A program made the position numbers and the translations under genes. A stretch of DNA of 57,279 bases from contig CAKZNE010000117.1 of the NCBI GenBank assembly GCA_937129395.1, positions 1-57,279 of the forward strand, written 5' to 3'. Shown piece after piece: positions 44,024 through 53,142 of this stretch. This DNA comes from an uncultured Cryomorphaceae bacterium. Lineage in GTDB: Bacteria > Bacteroidota > Bacteroidia > Flavobacteriales > Schleiferiaceae. The notes beneath the pieces were generated by a model, which was not told the origin of the DNA, did no database searches, and was given only the letters and a program-made list of their open reading frames with translations. How positions within the stretch are numbered: the stretch's first letter is position 1; every line of letters starts with the position of its first letter.

Positions 44024-45178
44024 TTGAATAAAAGAATTTTTTTATCTCCACCGCATCTCAATTCATCAGTTCAAGAATTTTTGACGAATGTTTTCGAATC
44101 AAACTATGTTGCCCCCGTGGGATTCGCAATTGATGGTTTTGAATCGGATATTGCTCAAAAAGTAAAATGTCATTCTGTTGCAGCATTAAATTCTGGTACA
44201 TCAGCAATTCATTTGGCTTTGGTTTTACTAAATGTCGGTTCGCAAGATTCAGTACTTGTTCAAACTAATACACACATAGGTGGTGTTAACCCAATTGTTT
44301 ACCAAGGAGCATCACCCGTTTTCGTGGATTCTGAAAAAGATACATGGAATATGTGCCCTATTTTTTTAGAAGAAGCGATAAAGGATCAAATCAAAAAGAA
44401 AAAAAAACCGAAAGCAATAATTTTAGTTCACATTTATGGGATGCCAGCAAAAATGTTTGAAATTATTGAGGTGGCCTCAAAATATGAGATTCCAATCATT
44501 GAAGATGCCGCAGAAAGTTTAGGTTCAAAATATCGAAACCAACATACGGGTACCTTTGGAATTATGGGTGTTTATTCATTTAATGGGAACAAAATTATTA
44601 CTACAGGGGGAGGTGGAGCTCTGGTTTCAAATAATCAGGAGTTAATCGAAAGGGCAATTTTTCTTTCCACTCATTCCCGGGGTGAAGGTCCACATTATCA
44701 GCATACAAGTCTTGGATTCAATTATAGGTTATCTAATGTTTTGGCAGGAATTGGACGTGGGCAAATGGAGGTTTTGGATGAAAGAGTTTCTAGTTTGAGA
44801 ACAAATTTCAAAAAATATGTTGGGTTTTTTGAAAAATGGAATGCAAAAGGTTTTAATATTCAATTTCAAATTGAACAAGAGGATATGTTTTCCAATCGTT
44901 GGCTAACAACCATTTTGGTGGATCCAAAAACCAATTATGGTTTGCAGAGAGAGGATTTAAGATTGGCATTGGAAAAAGAAAATATCGAATCAAGACCATT
45001 GTGGAAGCCAATGCATTTACAACCAGTATTTGAAAAAAATAAATTTTATGGAGCCAGAGTGGCTGAGGAACTTTTTGAAATTGGCTTATGCCTTCCAAGT
45101 GGCTCAAATTTGGGAGATGAGGAATTTCAACGAATATTTATGGCAATTAATAAAGTGATGAATTTTGCCCTTGAGTAA
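44024..45178 (+). CDS. UDP-4-amino-sugar aminotransferase, PglE-like
   Basis: 384 residues, TTG start at 44024 giving the PglE-like N-terminus KRIFLSPPHL. DegT/DnrJ fold: ALNSGTSAIHLALVL, IIEDAAESLGSKYRN, and PLP lysine in YSFNGNKIITTGGGG. Should aminate the 4-keto product of the PglF-like enzyme at 45291. An A9 tract lies at 44399-44407. A WbpE role in the uronic-acid pathway is the main alternative. Confidence 0.84.
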   Translation: MNKRIFLSPPHLNSSVQEFLTNVFESNYVAPVGFAIDGFESDIAQKVKCHSVAALNSGTSAIHLALVLLNVGSQDSVLVQTNTHIGGVNPIVYQGASPVFVDSEKDTWNMCPIFLEEAIKDQIKKKKKPKAIILVHIYGMPAKMFEIIEVASKYEIPIIEDAAESLGSKYRNQHTGTFGIMGVYSFNGNKIITTGGGGALVSNNQELIERAIFLSTHSRGEGPHYQHTSLGFNYRLSNVLAGIGRGQMEVLDERVSSLRTNFKKYVGFFEKWNAKGFNIQFQIEQEDMFSNRWLTTILVDPKTNYGLQREDLRLALEKENIESRPLWKPMHLQPVFEKNKFYGARVAEELFEIGLCLPSGSNLGDEEFQRIFMAINKVMNFALE

Positions 45179-45290
45179 ATCATTATCTTAGAAATTATGC
45201 AAAATTAAAGTTATACCAACACAATAAATCGTCATTTTATTACTGGTTTCGCTAAATTGGATTAAATTTACATCCTCAAACCGACATGCT

Positions 45291-47228
45291 TTGATTAAGG
45301 ATTTTTTAAACAAAAACTCAGACCGCTACCTGGCGAGGTGGATTGTGCTGATATTTGATTCTGCACTCGTTGCCATTTCTTACTTTTTAGCGGCGTTTTT
45401 AAGATTCAACTTTGATTTTGTTGAATTAAGAGATAGCTGGAATTCCACCTATTTGGTGCTGGTGGTACTTGTATACTTTATGGGTTTTTTATCTTTTAAA
45501 TCCTATGCTGGAATAATAAGGCATACTGGCCTTCGAGATGCCTACAATATATTAAAATCTTCAACTTTTGCTTTGGTTGTATTGCTAGCACTTAGTATAC
45601 TAGGGATGCAAAATGGAGTTTTTAGTAGTGGAATCTGGAATGCATCAAAATCCATATTAGTTATCCACTTCTTATTGAATCTGTTTTTCCTAATCGGATC
45701 CCGTTTGGGAATAAAGGTGGTGTACCAAAGCGCCTTAAATGGTAAAACTCACAAGAAAACCAAGGTGCTTATTTATGGTGCGGGTTCCTCAGGGCTGATT
45801 ACCAAAAACACATTATTACAAGAAAACAAAAGGGATTACGAAGTTCAGGGTTTTGTTGATGACAATCCGTATAAAGTAGGAAAAGCCATTGAGGGAGTAT
45901 TGGTGTTCAGCTCCAAAAAAATATTTGAAGGAAACTTTGTAGAAAAGTATAAAACCGACCAAATTATCATTTCCATCCAAAATGATTTGAGTTCTAAAAG
46001 GAAAAAAGAAATTACAGAGGCTGCTTTAGAAAAAAACCTTGAAGTAAAAATTGTACCCCCAATTGAAAATTGGATTCATGGTGAATTAAGTACCAAGCAG
46101 ATTAAAAATGTGCGGATTGAAGACCTTTTAGAAAGAGATCCAATTGTTTTGGATAACGTAAATATTTCGAGAGAAATAAAGGAAAAATCTATTCTAGTAA
46201 CAGGTGCTGCTGGCTCAATTGGTAGTGAGATTTCAAGACAATTGTTACATTATTCTCCCGCTAAAGTGATTCTCTTGGATCAAGCGGAATCTGATTTGTA
46301 TGATTTGCAAAACGAAATTAAATCAGAAAATCCTGATCTCTTTGATTTAGTGGAATGCGTAATGGCAGATGTAGCCGATGAAGCTAGAATGGTGCGGGTT
46401 TTTGATGCTTACAAACCCGAATTGGTATTCCACGCGGCGGCCTACAAGCATGTTCCTTTGATGGAAGATAATCCATACGAAGCAATCAAAACTAATGTTC
46501 TAGGAACAAAAATGATTGCCGATTTATCAGTCCGATTTGGGGTAGGTAAATTTGTTATGGTTTCCACAGATAAAGCGGTAAACCCCACAAATGTTATGGG
46601 TGCCACAAAAAGAACGGCAGAAATTTATACTCAGAGTCTACAGGCAAAAGAAGGAGTTTCAACCCAGTTTGTTATTACTCGTTTTGGAAATGTACTCGGT
46701 AGCAATGGATCGGTTATTCCATTGTTCAGAAAACAGCTTGAAACTGGCGGTCCTATTACCATTACAGATAAAAATATCACGCGATACTTTATGACAATTC
46801 CCGAAGCCTGCAATTTGGTTTTGGAGGCGGGTTCCATGGGAAATGGTGGGGAAGTTTTTGTTTTTGATATGGGTGAATCTGTTAAAATTTATGACCTCGC
46901 AAAAAAAATGATCTTGTTATCTGGCCTTAAATTAGGTAAGGATATTGAAATAGTAGAAATAGGGCTTCGTCCAGGTGAAAAACTTTATGAAGAATTATTA
47001 GCTGTTGAAGAAAACACCAAAAAAACACACCACCCAAAAATTCTAATCGCTGAAGTCCAAGCTTACAATTATGAAGTGATTTCAAAAAAGGTAACCGATT
47101 TGGGAGTTTGTGTAATTCAGTGTGATAATAATAAAATGGTTGCAGAATTGAAAAAAATGGTACCTGAATATATTAGCAATAATTCTGTTTTCGGCTCCTT
47201 GGATATGAAGAAAATTGTTAATGATTAA
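45291..47228 (+). CDS. Membrane UDP-GlcNAc 4,6-dehydratase, PglF/WbpM/CapD-like
   Basis: 645 residues, TTG start (the ATG at 45286 runs into a stop). Four N-terminal transmembrane helices (about residues 15-140), a first nucleotide-binding module (VLIYGAGSSGLITKNTLL), then the catalytic SDR domain: TGAAGSIGSEISRQLL, HAAAYKHVPLMEDNP, STDKAVNPTN and VMGATK (Met-x3-Lys), GNVLGSNGSVIPLF, and GLRPGEKLYEELL. Makes the UDP-4-keto-6-deoxy sugar used for bacillosamine or QuiNAc/FucNAc. Confidence 0.92.
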   Translation: MIKDFLNKNSDRYLARWIVLIFDSALVAISYFLAAFLRFNFDFVELRDSWNSTYLVLVVLVYFMGFLSFKSYAGIIRHTGLRDAYNILKSSTFALVVLLALSILGMQNGVFSSGIWNASKSILVIHFLLNLFFLIGSRLGIKVVYQSALNGKTHKKTKVLIYGAGSSGLITKNTLLQENKRDYEVQGFVDDNPYKVGKAIEGVLVFSSKKIFEGNFVEKYKTDQIIISIQNDLSSKRKKEITEAALEKNLEVKIVPPIENWIHGELSTKQIKNVRIEDLLERDPIVLDNVNISREIKEKSILVTGAAGSIGSEISRQLLHYSPAKVILLDQAESDLYDLQNEIKSENPDLFDLVECVMADVADEARMVRVFDAYKPELVFHAAAYKHVPLMEDNPYEAIKTNVLGTKMIADLSVRFGVGKFVMVSTDKAVNPTNVMGATKRTAEIYTQSLQAKEGVSTQFVITRFGNVLGSNGSVIPLFRKQLETGGPITITDKNITRYFMTIPEACNLVLEAGSMGNGGEVFVFDMGESVKIYDLAKKMILLSGLKLGKDIEIVEIGLRPGEKLYEELLAVEENTKKTHHPKILIAEVQAYNYEVISKKVTDLGVCVIQCDNNKMVAELKKMVPEYISNNSVFGSLDMKKIVND

Positions 47229-48828
47229 GAAATTTATTTTTCTTCAGCTTCTGTTTTTAATTCCATTTATTGGCATTTCTCAAAATCTTTTTAAAGCCAA
47301 AAATCACCGTTTAGAAGTTATATTTCATAAAGACCTTTACAACACAGATAGCTCGTATCATACTGGACTTAATCTTAATAGTCCAGTTCTAAACCCTCAT
47401 ATTCAAGGTGCTCAACAAAACCATAAGGAATCCTTAAAATTGGGCTATAAATCTTGGTTTGGCAGAAAAGCATTCGACCAAAGTCTTGCCTTCATTAAAG
47501 GGGATAATTATGAATTCAGGATCGATCCGATTGTGAATTTTCAATTTGGATCAGAATCCCAATCAGATGGATTAAAATTTAGGAATACCCGTGGGATTTC
47601 AATTGAAGGGAGACTAGGAAAAAAAGTGACTTTTGCCAGTTCCTTTGTGGAAAATCAAGCAATATTCCCCTCTTATATTGACGATTTTACAAAACAATGG
47701 CAAGTTGTTCCTCAAATGGGCCACGCAAGAAAATTTGGAGATTCTGGCCATGATTTCACAAAAGCAAGTGGTGAATTTAACTACCAACCCAACGATATTT
47801 TTATTTTAAGTGTAGGCCAAGGAAATCATTTTTTTGGTGAAGGTTATCGATCCATGCAGCTTTCAGATGCCACTTTTAATTATCCTTTTTTTAGGGTTCA
47901 AACCCAATTTGGTAGAGTTAAATATGTAAACCTGTGGGCACAACTTTTTGATGTTACCGGCCCTGAAAGTTCAAGTCTAATATTTTTGAAAAAATCTATG
48001 GCCAGTCACTACCTAAGTATTGATATTACAAATAGATGGAATCTTAGTTTTTTCGAATCCATTATATTGGCGGATACTCTTCAACAACGAAAAATGGACG
48101 TTTCCTTTTTTAACCCAATCATATTTTACCGCCCGGTAGAGTATGCAGTTGGTTCAGGTACTGGAAATGCCTTGTTAGGCTTGTCTTCTAGTTATAAAAT
48201 AAAAAATGGTTACCAAGTTTATGGGCAATTTGTTTTGGATGAATTTACAGCCTCAGAATTTTTTGCTAATGATGGCTATTGGGCAAATAAATATGGAATA
48301 CAACTGGGCCTCAAAGCCTATGACTTTTTGGGGATTGAAGGTTTATTCTCTAGGTTTGAATTTAACACAGCGCCCCCCTACACCTATTCGCACTTGGTGT
48401 CTTTAAGAAATTACGCCCACTACTCCCAATCCCTTGCTCATCCCTGGGGGGCTAATTTTGAGGAATATTTAATGCACCTACAATACAACCATAAAAGATG
48501 GGAATTTGAGCTCAGACTTCATTATGGTAAATTAGGATTGGATACCCTTGGCTCCAATTGGGGCTCTAATGTATATCTTTCTTATAAAGACAGAGAAAGG
48601 GACCATGGAAACTTTACAGGACAAGGTGTTGCAGGAAAGTTGACCTATATTTCTTTAAGAGCCTCTTGGTTAGTAAATCCAGAATCAAACTTAAAAGTAG
48701 AATTAGGAACAAGAATTCGCAATTTAGATTCCGAAATGACTGGCACATCACCGGTATCCACAGGAAGTTCAACATACATCTATTTCGGACTTCGGACCGA
48801 ATTTTTTAACGAGTATTACGATTTTTAA
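47221..48828 (+). CDS. Wzi/RemB-like outer-membrane beta-barrel
   Basis: 535 residues from the ATG at 47221 (a TTG six bases earlier is possible). Signal peptide KKFIFLQLLFLIPFIGISQ, then a beta-barrel with the family core GNHFFGEGYRSMQLSDATFN and VKYVNLWAQLFD. Similar proteins are annotated as capsule assembly Wzi or as the gliding protein RemB of Flavobacterium. It overlaps the PglF-like gene by 8 bases and ends 2 bases before the exosortase, so a role in anchoring or displaying the glycan is plausible. Confidence 0.75.
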   Translation: MIKKFIFLQLLFLIPFIGISQNLFKAKNHRLEVIFHKDLYNTDSSYHTGLNLNSPVLNPHIQGAQQNHKESLKLGYKSWFGRKAFDQSLAFIKGDNYEFRIDPIVNFQFGSESQSDGLKFRNTRGISIEGRLGKKVTFASSFVENQAIFPSYIDDFTKQWQVVPQMGHARKFGDSGHDFTKASGEFNYQPNDIFILSVGQGNHFFGEGYRSMQLSDATFNYPFFRVQTQFGRVKYVNLWAQLFDVTGPESSSLIFLKKSMASHYLSIDITNRWNLSFFESIILADTLQQRKMDVSFFNPIIFYRPVEYAVGSGTGNALLGLSSSYKIKNGYQVYGQFVLDEFTASEFFANDGYWANKYGIQLGLKAYDFLGIEGLFSRFEFNTAPPYTYSHLVSLRNYAHYSQSLAHPWGANFEEYLMHLQYNHKRWEFELRLHYGKLGLDTLGSNWGSNVYLSYKDRERDHGNFTGQGVAGKLTYISLRASWLVNPESNLKVELGTRIRNLDSEMTGTSPVSTGSSTYIYFGLRTEFFNEYYDF

Positions 48829-48830
48829 AA

Positions 48831-49406
48831 ATGTGGAAAGATTTTAAACCTACTATTCTGTTTTTAGTAAAATTCTTTGCTATTTATGGAATTTTGTCCT
48901 TCGCTTATGGTAAATATATCAACCATTACGATTCTTTAGAGGATCCTAAGACGGATCCAATTACTTCTTTTGTAGCCTTTAACTGTACAAACTCTAGTAC
49001 CATTTTTGGCTATGAACCATTAATTATAAGAGACGACCATTTAAATACCAAAAGCGAATCCGAACAAACTTTTGATAGCATTTGGCTAAGCGGAAAATAT
49101 GCCATTTCGGTAGAAGAAGGTTGCAATGGAATAAATATTATGATCCTCTTTTTGGCTTTTATAATCGCCTTTGGTGGAAAGCTTTTAAATACCCTTGTTT
49201 TTATCCCTTTTGGAATCCTATTTATCCATGCCTCCAATATTGGAAGATTGATGCTCCTTGCATTAATAAATGTGAAGTTTGAGGGGCAAGCCTTTCATTT
49301 CTTCCATAAATTTGGGTTTACAGCAATCATTTATTTGTCCATTTTGTTTCTTTGGTACTTATGGGTTAAAAAGTATTCTGGCAAAACGAAAGTGAAAAAA
49401 GCATGA
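48831..49406 (+). CDS. xrtF: Exosortase family protein XrtF
   Basis: 191 residues, polytopic membrane cysteine transpeptidase of the exosortase/archaeosortase class. Triad candidates: C98 in VEEGCNGINIM, R139 in SNIGRLMLLA, and H156 or H159 in FHFFHKFGF. XrtF is typical of Flavobacteriia and usually lies by polysaccharide genes. It overlaps the partner gene by 4 bases. Exosortases act on C-terminal sorting signals of exported proteins; no substrate with such a tail was found in the window. Confidence 0.87.
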   Translation: MWKDFKPTILFLVKFFAIYGILSFAYGKYINHYDSLEDPKTDPITSFVAFNCTNSSTIFGYEPLIIRDDHLNTKSESEQTFDSIWLSGKYAISVEEGCNGINIMILFLAFIIAFGGKLLNTLVFIPFGILFIHASNIGRLMLLALINVKFEGQAFHFFHKFGFTAIIYLSILFLWYLWVKKYSGKTKVKKA

Positions 49407-49858
49407 CCAAAAAAAGGCTGATATATCTTATTGCTGGTGCTTTGGGTTTACTCCTTGTTTACGTTTTTCAATTTCACCTAGATATTTATTCTATTCTTTT
49501 CAAATTTCAAGCCCCGGAGCGAATAGAATACACCTCAGATTATGAATCCATAAGCAATGCCACGGCCTTTATTGTAAATAAGGTATTTCGCTATTTATTA
49601 AATGATGGTTTTGCGATAATGATCATTTACGCCCTTTTTGAGGAAAAGAAATATGTGCGGTTTTCAGTTTGGGTTTTACTTTTTGGGCTATTCATTTTAC
49701 TACCTGCCTACCTAGCAATATTCCTTCTAAGACCAGAAGGGTTTTCGTCCATGCTTGGACATTTTCATAGGATTATTTTAAATCCCGTTTTAATGATGAT
49801 GCTTATACCCGCATTTTACTATCAGAAAACCTATGTGGGTCAATCAGACTCCCAATAA
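49403..49858 (+). CDS. Exosortase F system-associated membrane protein
   Basis: 151 residues with about four hydrophobic helices (near 6-25, 60-80, 85-108 and 120-142). Homologues of this length are regularly encoded directly after XrtF, as here with a 4-base overlap. No catalytic motif seen. Probably an accessory of XrtF; function unknown. Last gene of the glycan locus. Confidence 0.8.
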   Translation: MTKKRLIYLIAGALGLLLVYVFQFHLDIYSILFKFQAPERIEYTSDYESISNATAFIVNKVFRYLLNDGFAIMIIYALFEEKKYVRFSVWVLLFGLFILLPAYLAIFLLRPEGFSSMLGHFHRIILNPVLMMMLIPAFYYQKTYVGQSDSQ

Positions 49859-49859
49859 A

Positions 49860-49886
49860 TTGTCTATTTTTACCCTCCTAATTTTG
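49860..49886 (+). promoter_or_regulatory. Promoter of the ABC efflux operon
   Basis: TTG at 49860-49862 and a -7 box TAATTTTG at 49879-49886, 16 bases apart (slightly short for Bacteroidota). The -7 box is 25 bases before the ATG at 49912. Confidence 0.5.
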
Positions 49887-49911
49887 CTACAAGGAATATT
49901 TTTTAGCCATT

Positions 49912-50592
49912 ATGATAGAGCTAAACGGAATCAAAAAGTCCTATAAAATTGGGGCGAAAAATTTAGAAGTCTTAAAAGGTATTGATCTCCAAATAAAAGA
50001 AGGTGAGCTCGTTTCCATAATGGGATCCTCTGGTTCTGGGAAATCTACTTTGCTTAATATTATTGGCATGCTGGATAATTTCAATGAAGGAAGCTACCAA
50101 TTAGCCGATAAAAAAATTTACAATCTCAGCGAGAAAAAAGCAGCGGTTTACCGAAACCGATTTTTGGGTTTTGTATTTCAATCTTTTAATTTGATTTCCT
50201 TTAAAAATGCTGTGGAAAATGTGGCGCTGCCGCTTTATTATCAAGGTGTAAGTCGTTCCAAAAGAAATAAAATTGCCCTAGAATATTTAGCTATGATGGG
50301 CATGGAAGATAGAGCAGATCACTTGCCAAATGAACTTTCGGGTGGACAAAAACAAAGAGTTGCAATTGCTAGAGCATTGGTAACCAAACCAAAAGTGGTT
50401 TTAGCCGACGAACCTACTGGTGCCTTGGATAGCCAAACTTCAAATGAGGTAATGCAATTGTTTCGAAAAATAAATAAAGAACAAAATATTACCATCGTTG
50501 TAGTTACCCACGAAAAGGATATTGCAGAAATGACGGACAGGCTTATCCATATCAAGGATGGACTTATTCAAAATGAAATAGTATTTAACTAA
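49912..50592 (+). CDS. ABC transporter ATP-binding protein, MacB/LolD type
   Basis: 226 residues. Walker [15 protein letters not shown]-loop FQSFNLI, signature [15 protein letters not shown], Walker [14 protein letters not shown] and switch VVTHEKD. First gene of a four-gene unit with two MacB-type permeases and a membrane-fusion protein, so it energises an efflux or envelope-export pump. Substrate unknown. Confidence 0.92.
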   Translation: MIELNGIKKSYKIGAKNLEVLKGIDLQIKEGELVSIMGSSGSGKSTLLNIIGMLDNFNEGSYQLADKKIYNLSEKKAAVYRNRFLGFVFQSFNLISFKNAVENVALPLYYQGVSRSKRNKIALEYLAMMGMEDRADHLPNELSGGQKQRVAIARALVTKPKVVLADEPTGALDSQTSNEVMQLFRKINKEQNITIVVVTHEKDIAEMTDRLIHIKDGLIQNEIVFN

Positions 50593-50609
50593 TTCTCAAT
50601 TAGCAGGAA

Positions 50610-51845
50610 ATGTTTGACCAAGATAAATGGTTAGAGATATGGACAACAGTAAAAAAGAACAAGCTTAGAACCTTTCTTACAGGTTTTAGTGTGGCTTGGG
50701 GGATTATGATGCTGGTGGTTTTATTGGGGGCTAGTCAGGGTTTGAGAAATGGTATTTCCAAAACTTTTTTGGATGACGATGCCATTAATAGTTTATGGAT
50801 AAGTACAGGTGTAACTTCAATACCCTACAAGGGGTTGAATTCAAATAGGCCCATTCAATTGGAAAATTCTGACCACGAATATTTGAATGTCAATTTTGAT
50901 AAAATAGAACACAGTACTTCTAGGGTTATGATGTGGTCTGCTTTGTTGTCCTATAAATCAGAAGGAGGGAATTTCAATATTAGATCAGTTCATCCTGATC
51001 ATCAAATATTGGAAAAAACCGCAATGATGGAAGGGCGATTTATCAATGATAAGGATGTTGAGGAGGTAAGAAAAGTTATAGTTATTGGTAAGAAAATAAA
51101 GGAGGATATCTTTAAAAAGGAGAATCCTATTGGCAAATATGTTAAGGTTTTTGGAATTCCTTTTCAAGTGGTGGGATGGTATGCAGATTATGGAAATGCT
51201 AGAGAAGAAAGATACGCCTATATCCCCATTAGCACTGGACAAAAGGTTTTTAAAGCGAGTTCCAATGTGGTGAACCAGATTATGCTGACTTATAATGAAG
51301 AATTGAGATTAAACCAAAGTGAGGAGCTTTCCAATAAAATTACGGCAGACTTTGCCCAAAGAAAAATATTCGATAAAAATGACCCTAGGGCAATAAGGGT
51401 AAGAGATATGCAAAAGGGAGCCGAAGAAATTTTAAGCGTAATTTCCGGGGTGGAACTTTTTATTTTAGTAATTGGGATAGGTACCATAATAGCCGGTATT
51501 GTAGGTGTTAGCAATATTATGATTGTGGTTGTGAATGAAAGAACCCGGGAAATTGGAGTAAGAAAAGCCCTTGGTGCAACACCTGCTTCTGTTATAAGTT
51601 TAATAATGCAAGAGTCTATCGCAATTACTGCAGTGGCTGGATATTTTGGGATGGTTTTAGGAATTGTTGTGGTAGAATTAATGTCGAAATATTTAAAGCA
51701 TGACTTCTTCTTTAATCCAGGGGTTAGTTTAAATATCGCTCTATTATCCTTAACAATATTGGTAATATCGGGTGCATTAGCAGGATTTTTTCCAGCAAGG
51801 AAGGCAGCACGAATAAGACCAATAGAAGCATTGAGGGACGAATAA
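50610..51845 (+). CDS. MacB/FtsX-type ABC permease (first)
   Basis: 411 residues: N-terminal helix (KLRTFLTGFSVAWGIMMLVVL), MacB periplasmic core domain (about residues 45-260), then three C-terminal helices of the FtsX domain (ELFILVIGIGTIIAGIVGVSN; later segments) and the REIGVRKALGA coupling motif. Paralogous to the next gene; the pair may form a heterodimer. Confidence 0.88.
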   Translation: MFDQDKWLEIWTTVKKNKLRTFLTGFSVAWGIMMLVVLLGASQGLRNGISKTFLDDDAINSLWISTGVTSIPYKGLNSNRPIQLENSDHEYLNVNFDKIEHSTSRVMMWSALLSYKSEGGNFNIRSVHPDHQILEKTAMMEGRFINDKDVEEVRKVIVIGKKIKEDIFKKENPIGKYVKVFGIPFQVVGWYADYGNAREERYAYIPISTGQKVFKASSNVVNQIMLTYNEELRLNQSEELSNKITADFAQRKIFDKNDPRAIRVRDMQKGAEEILSVISGVELFILVIGIGTIIAGIVGVSNIMIVVVNERTREIGVRKALGATPASVISLIMQESIAITAVAGYFGMVLGIVVVELMSKYLKHDFFFNPGVSLNIALLSLTILVISGALAGFFPARKAARIRPIEALRDE

Positions 51846-51859
51846 GACTTGTCAGAAAA

Positions 51860-53125
51860 ATGATAGATAAAGAACAATGGGCAGAAATATGGGTGGTGCT
51901 GAGTAGAAATAAACTCAGAACCTTCCTTACGGCCTTTGGTGTTTTTTGGGGAATTTTGATGATGGTAGTGATGATGGGCGCTGGAAAAGGTTTGAAAAAT
52001 GGAGCAACCGCAAAAATGGGCGGATGGGCTACTAATAGTATGTTTTTGTGGACCCAAAGCACCTCCATTCCCCATAAGGGATTCCAAAGAGGAAGATCAA
52101 TTACCTTAAGAAATGCAGATATTGAGGCCATAAAAATGGAAATTCCAGAAGTTGGAATTGTTGCGCCTCGAAACCAATTAGGAGGATTTAGAGGTTCAAA
52201 TAATGTGGTAAGAAGAACAAGGACCGGAGCTTTTGACCTTTACGGGGATTCCCCAGATTATGCTAAAATTCAAATCATGGATCTTGTGCAAGGGCGAATG
52301 ATGAATGATGGGGATATGGCTGAAAAACGCAAAATTGCCGTCATAGGAAAAACCGTTTATGAGTCTCTATTTACTGTTGGGGAAAACCCAATTGGGGAAT
52401 TTATTTCTGTAAAAGGTGTGAATTTTAAGGTAGTCGGAATGTTTCAATCCAATGGCTCTGACCAAGAGGATGCAGATGAACAGGAGAGGTCAATTTTTGT
52501 ACCTTTTAGCACCTTCCAAAATGCTTTTCACCTTGGTGATCGAGTGGGATGGATGGCGGTTACATCTAAAAAAGGGATAGCCGTTAGTGAGGTTGAAGAA
52601 AAGGTGAAAGCCTTACTAAAAGAAAGACATTCAATTCATCCTGAAGATGAAAGAGCCTTTGGATCTTGGAATATGGAGAAGGAGTTTTCAAAAATGACAG
52701 GTTTATTTGTAGGGATTAATGCACTTACCCTTATTGTAGGAATATTAACCCTTATCGCTGGAGCCATTGGCGTAAGTAATATTATGCTGGTAATTGTAAA
52801 AGAGAGAACCAAAGAATTAGGAATAAGGAGAGCCATAGGAGCAAGGCCTTTTATGGTAATGAAACAAGTGGTTTTGGAATCCATTACCCTTACAGTTATA
52901 GCAGGTATAATCGGAGTTATTTTGGGGGTTTGGATTTTGGAATTGATTTCTTTTATCCTTGAAAGCTCAGGAGGGGGGTCCGAATTTTTTAAAAAACCTG
53001 AAGTAGAATTAAAAATCGTAATTATAGCTTTAATAATTTTGGTGCTAGCTGGACTTTTTGCTGGATTAATCCCTGCAAAAAGAGCCGTAAGCATTAAACC
53101 CGTAGACGCCCTTAGGGCAGAATAA
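51860..53125 (+). CDS. MacB/FtsX-type ABC permease (second)
   Basis: 421 residues with the same layout as the gene before it: KLRTFLTAFGVFWGILMMVV at the start, a periplasmic core, KELGIRRAIGARP coupling motif and three C-terminal helices. The start sequences of the two are strikingly similar, indicating an old tandem duplication. Fourteen bases separate it from the first permease and 17 from the adaptor gene. Confidence 0.88.
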   Translation: MIDKEQWAEIWVVLSRNKLRTFLTAFGVFWGILMMVVMMGAGKGLKNGATAKMGGWATNSMFLWTQSTSIPHKGFQRGRSITLRNADIEAIKMEIPEVGIVAPRNQLGGFRGSNNVVRRTRTGAFDLYGDSPDYAKIQIMDLVQGRMMNDGDMAEKRKIAVIGKTVYESLFTVGENPIGEFISVKGVNFKVVGMFQSNGSDQEDADEQERSIFVPFSTFQNAFHLGDRVGWMAVTSKKGIAVSEVEEKVKALLKERHSIHPEDERAFGSWNMEKEFSKMTGLFVGINALTLIVGILTLIAGAIGVSNIMLVIVKERTKELGIRRAIGARPFMVMKQVVLESITLTVIAGIIGVILGVWILELISFILESSGGGSEFFKKPEVELKIVIIALIILVLAGLFAGLIPAKRAVSIKPVDALRAE

Positions 53126-53142
53126 GTATTAAAATAAATTTA

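Noticed and set aside
51290-52131. Long minus-strand reading frames over the ABC permeases
   Set aside because: Antisense to strongly conserved permease sequence, no recognisable motif or start context.
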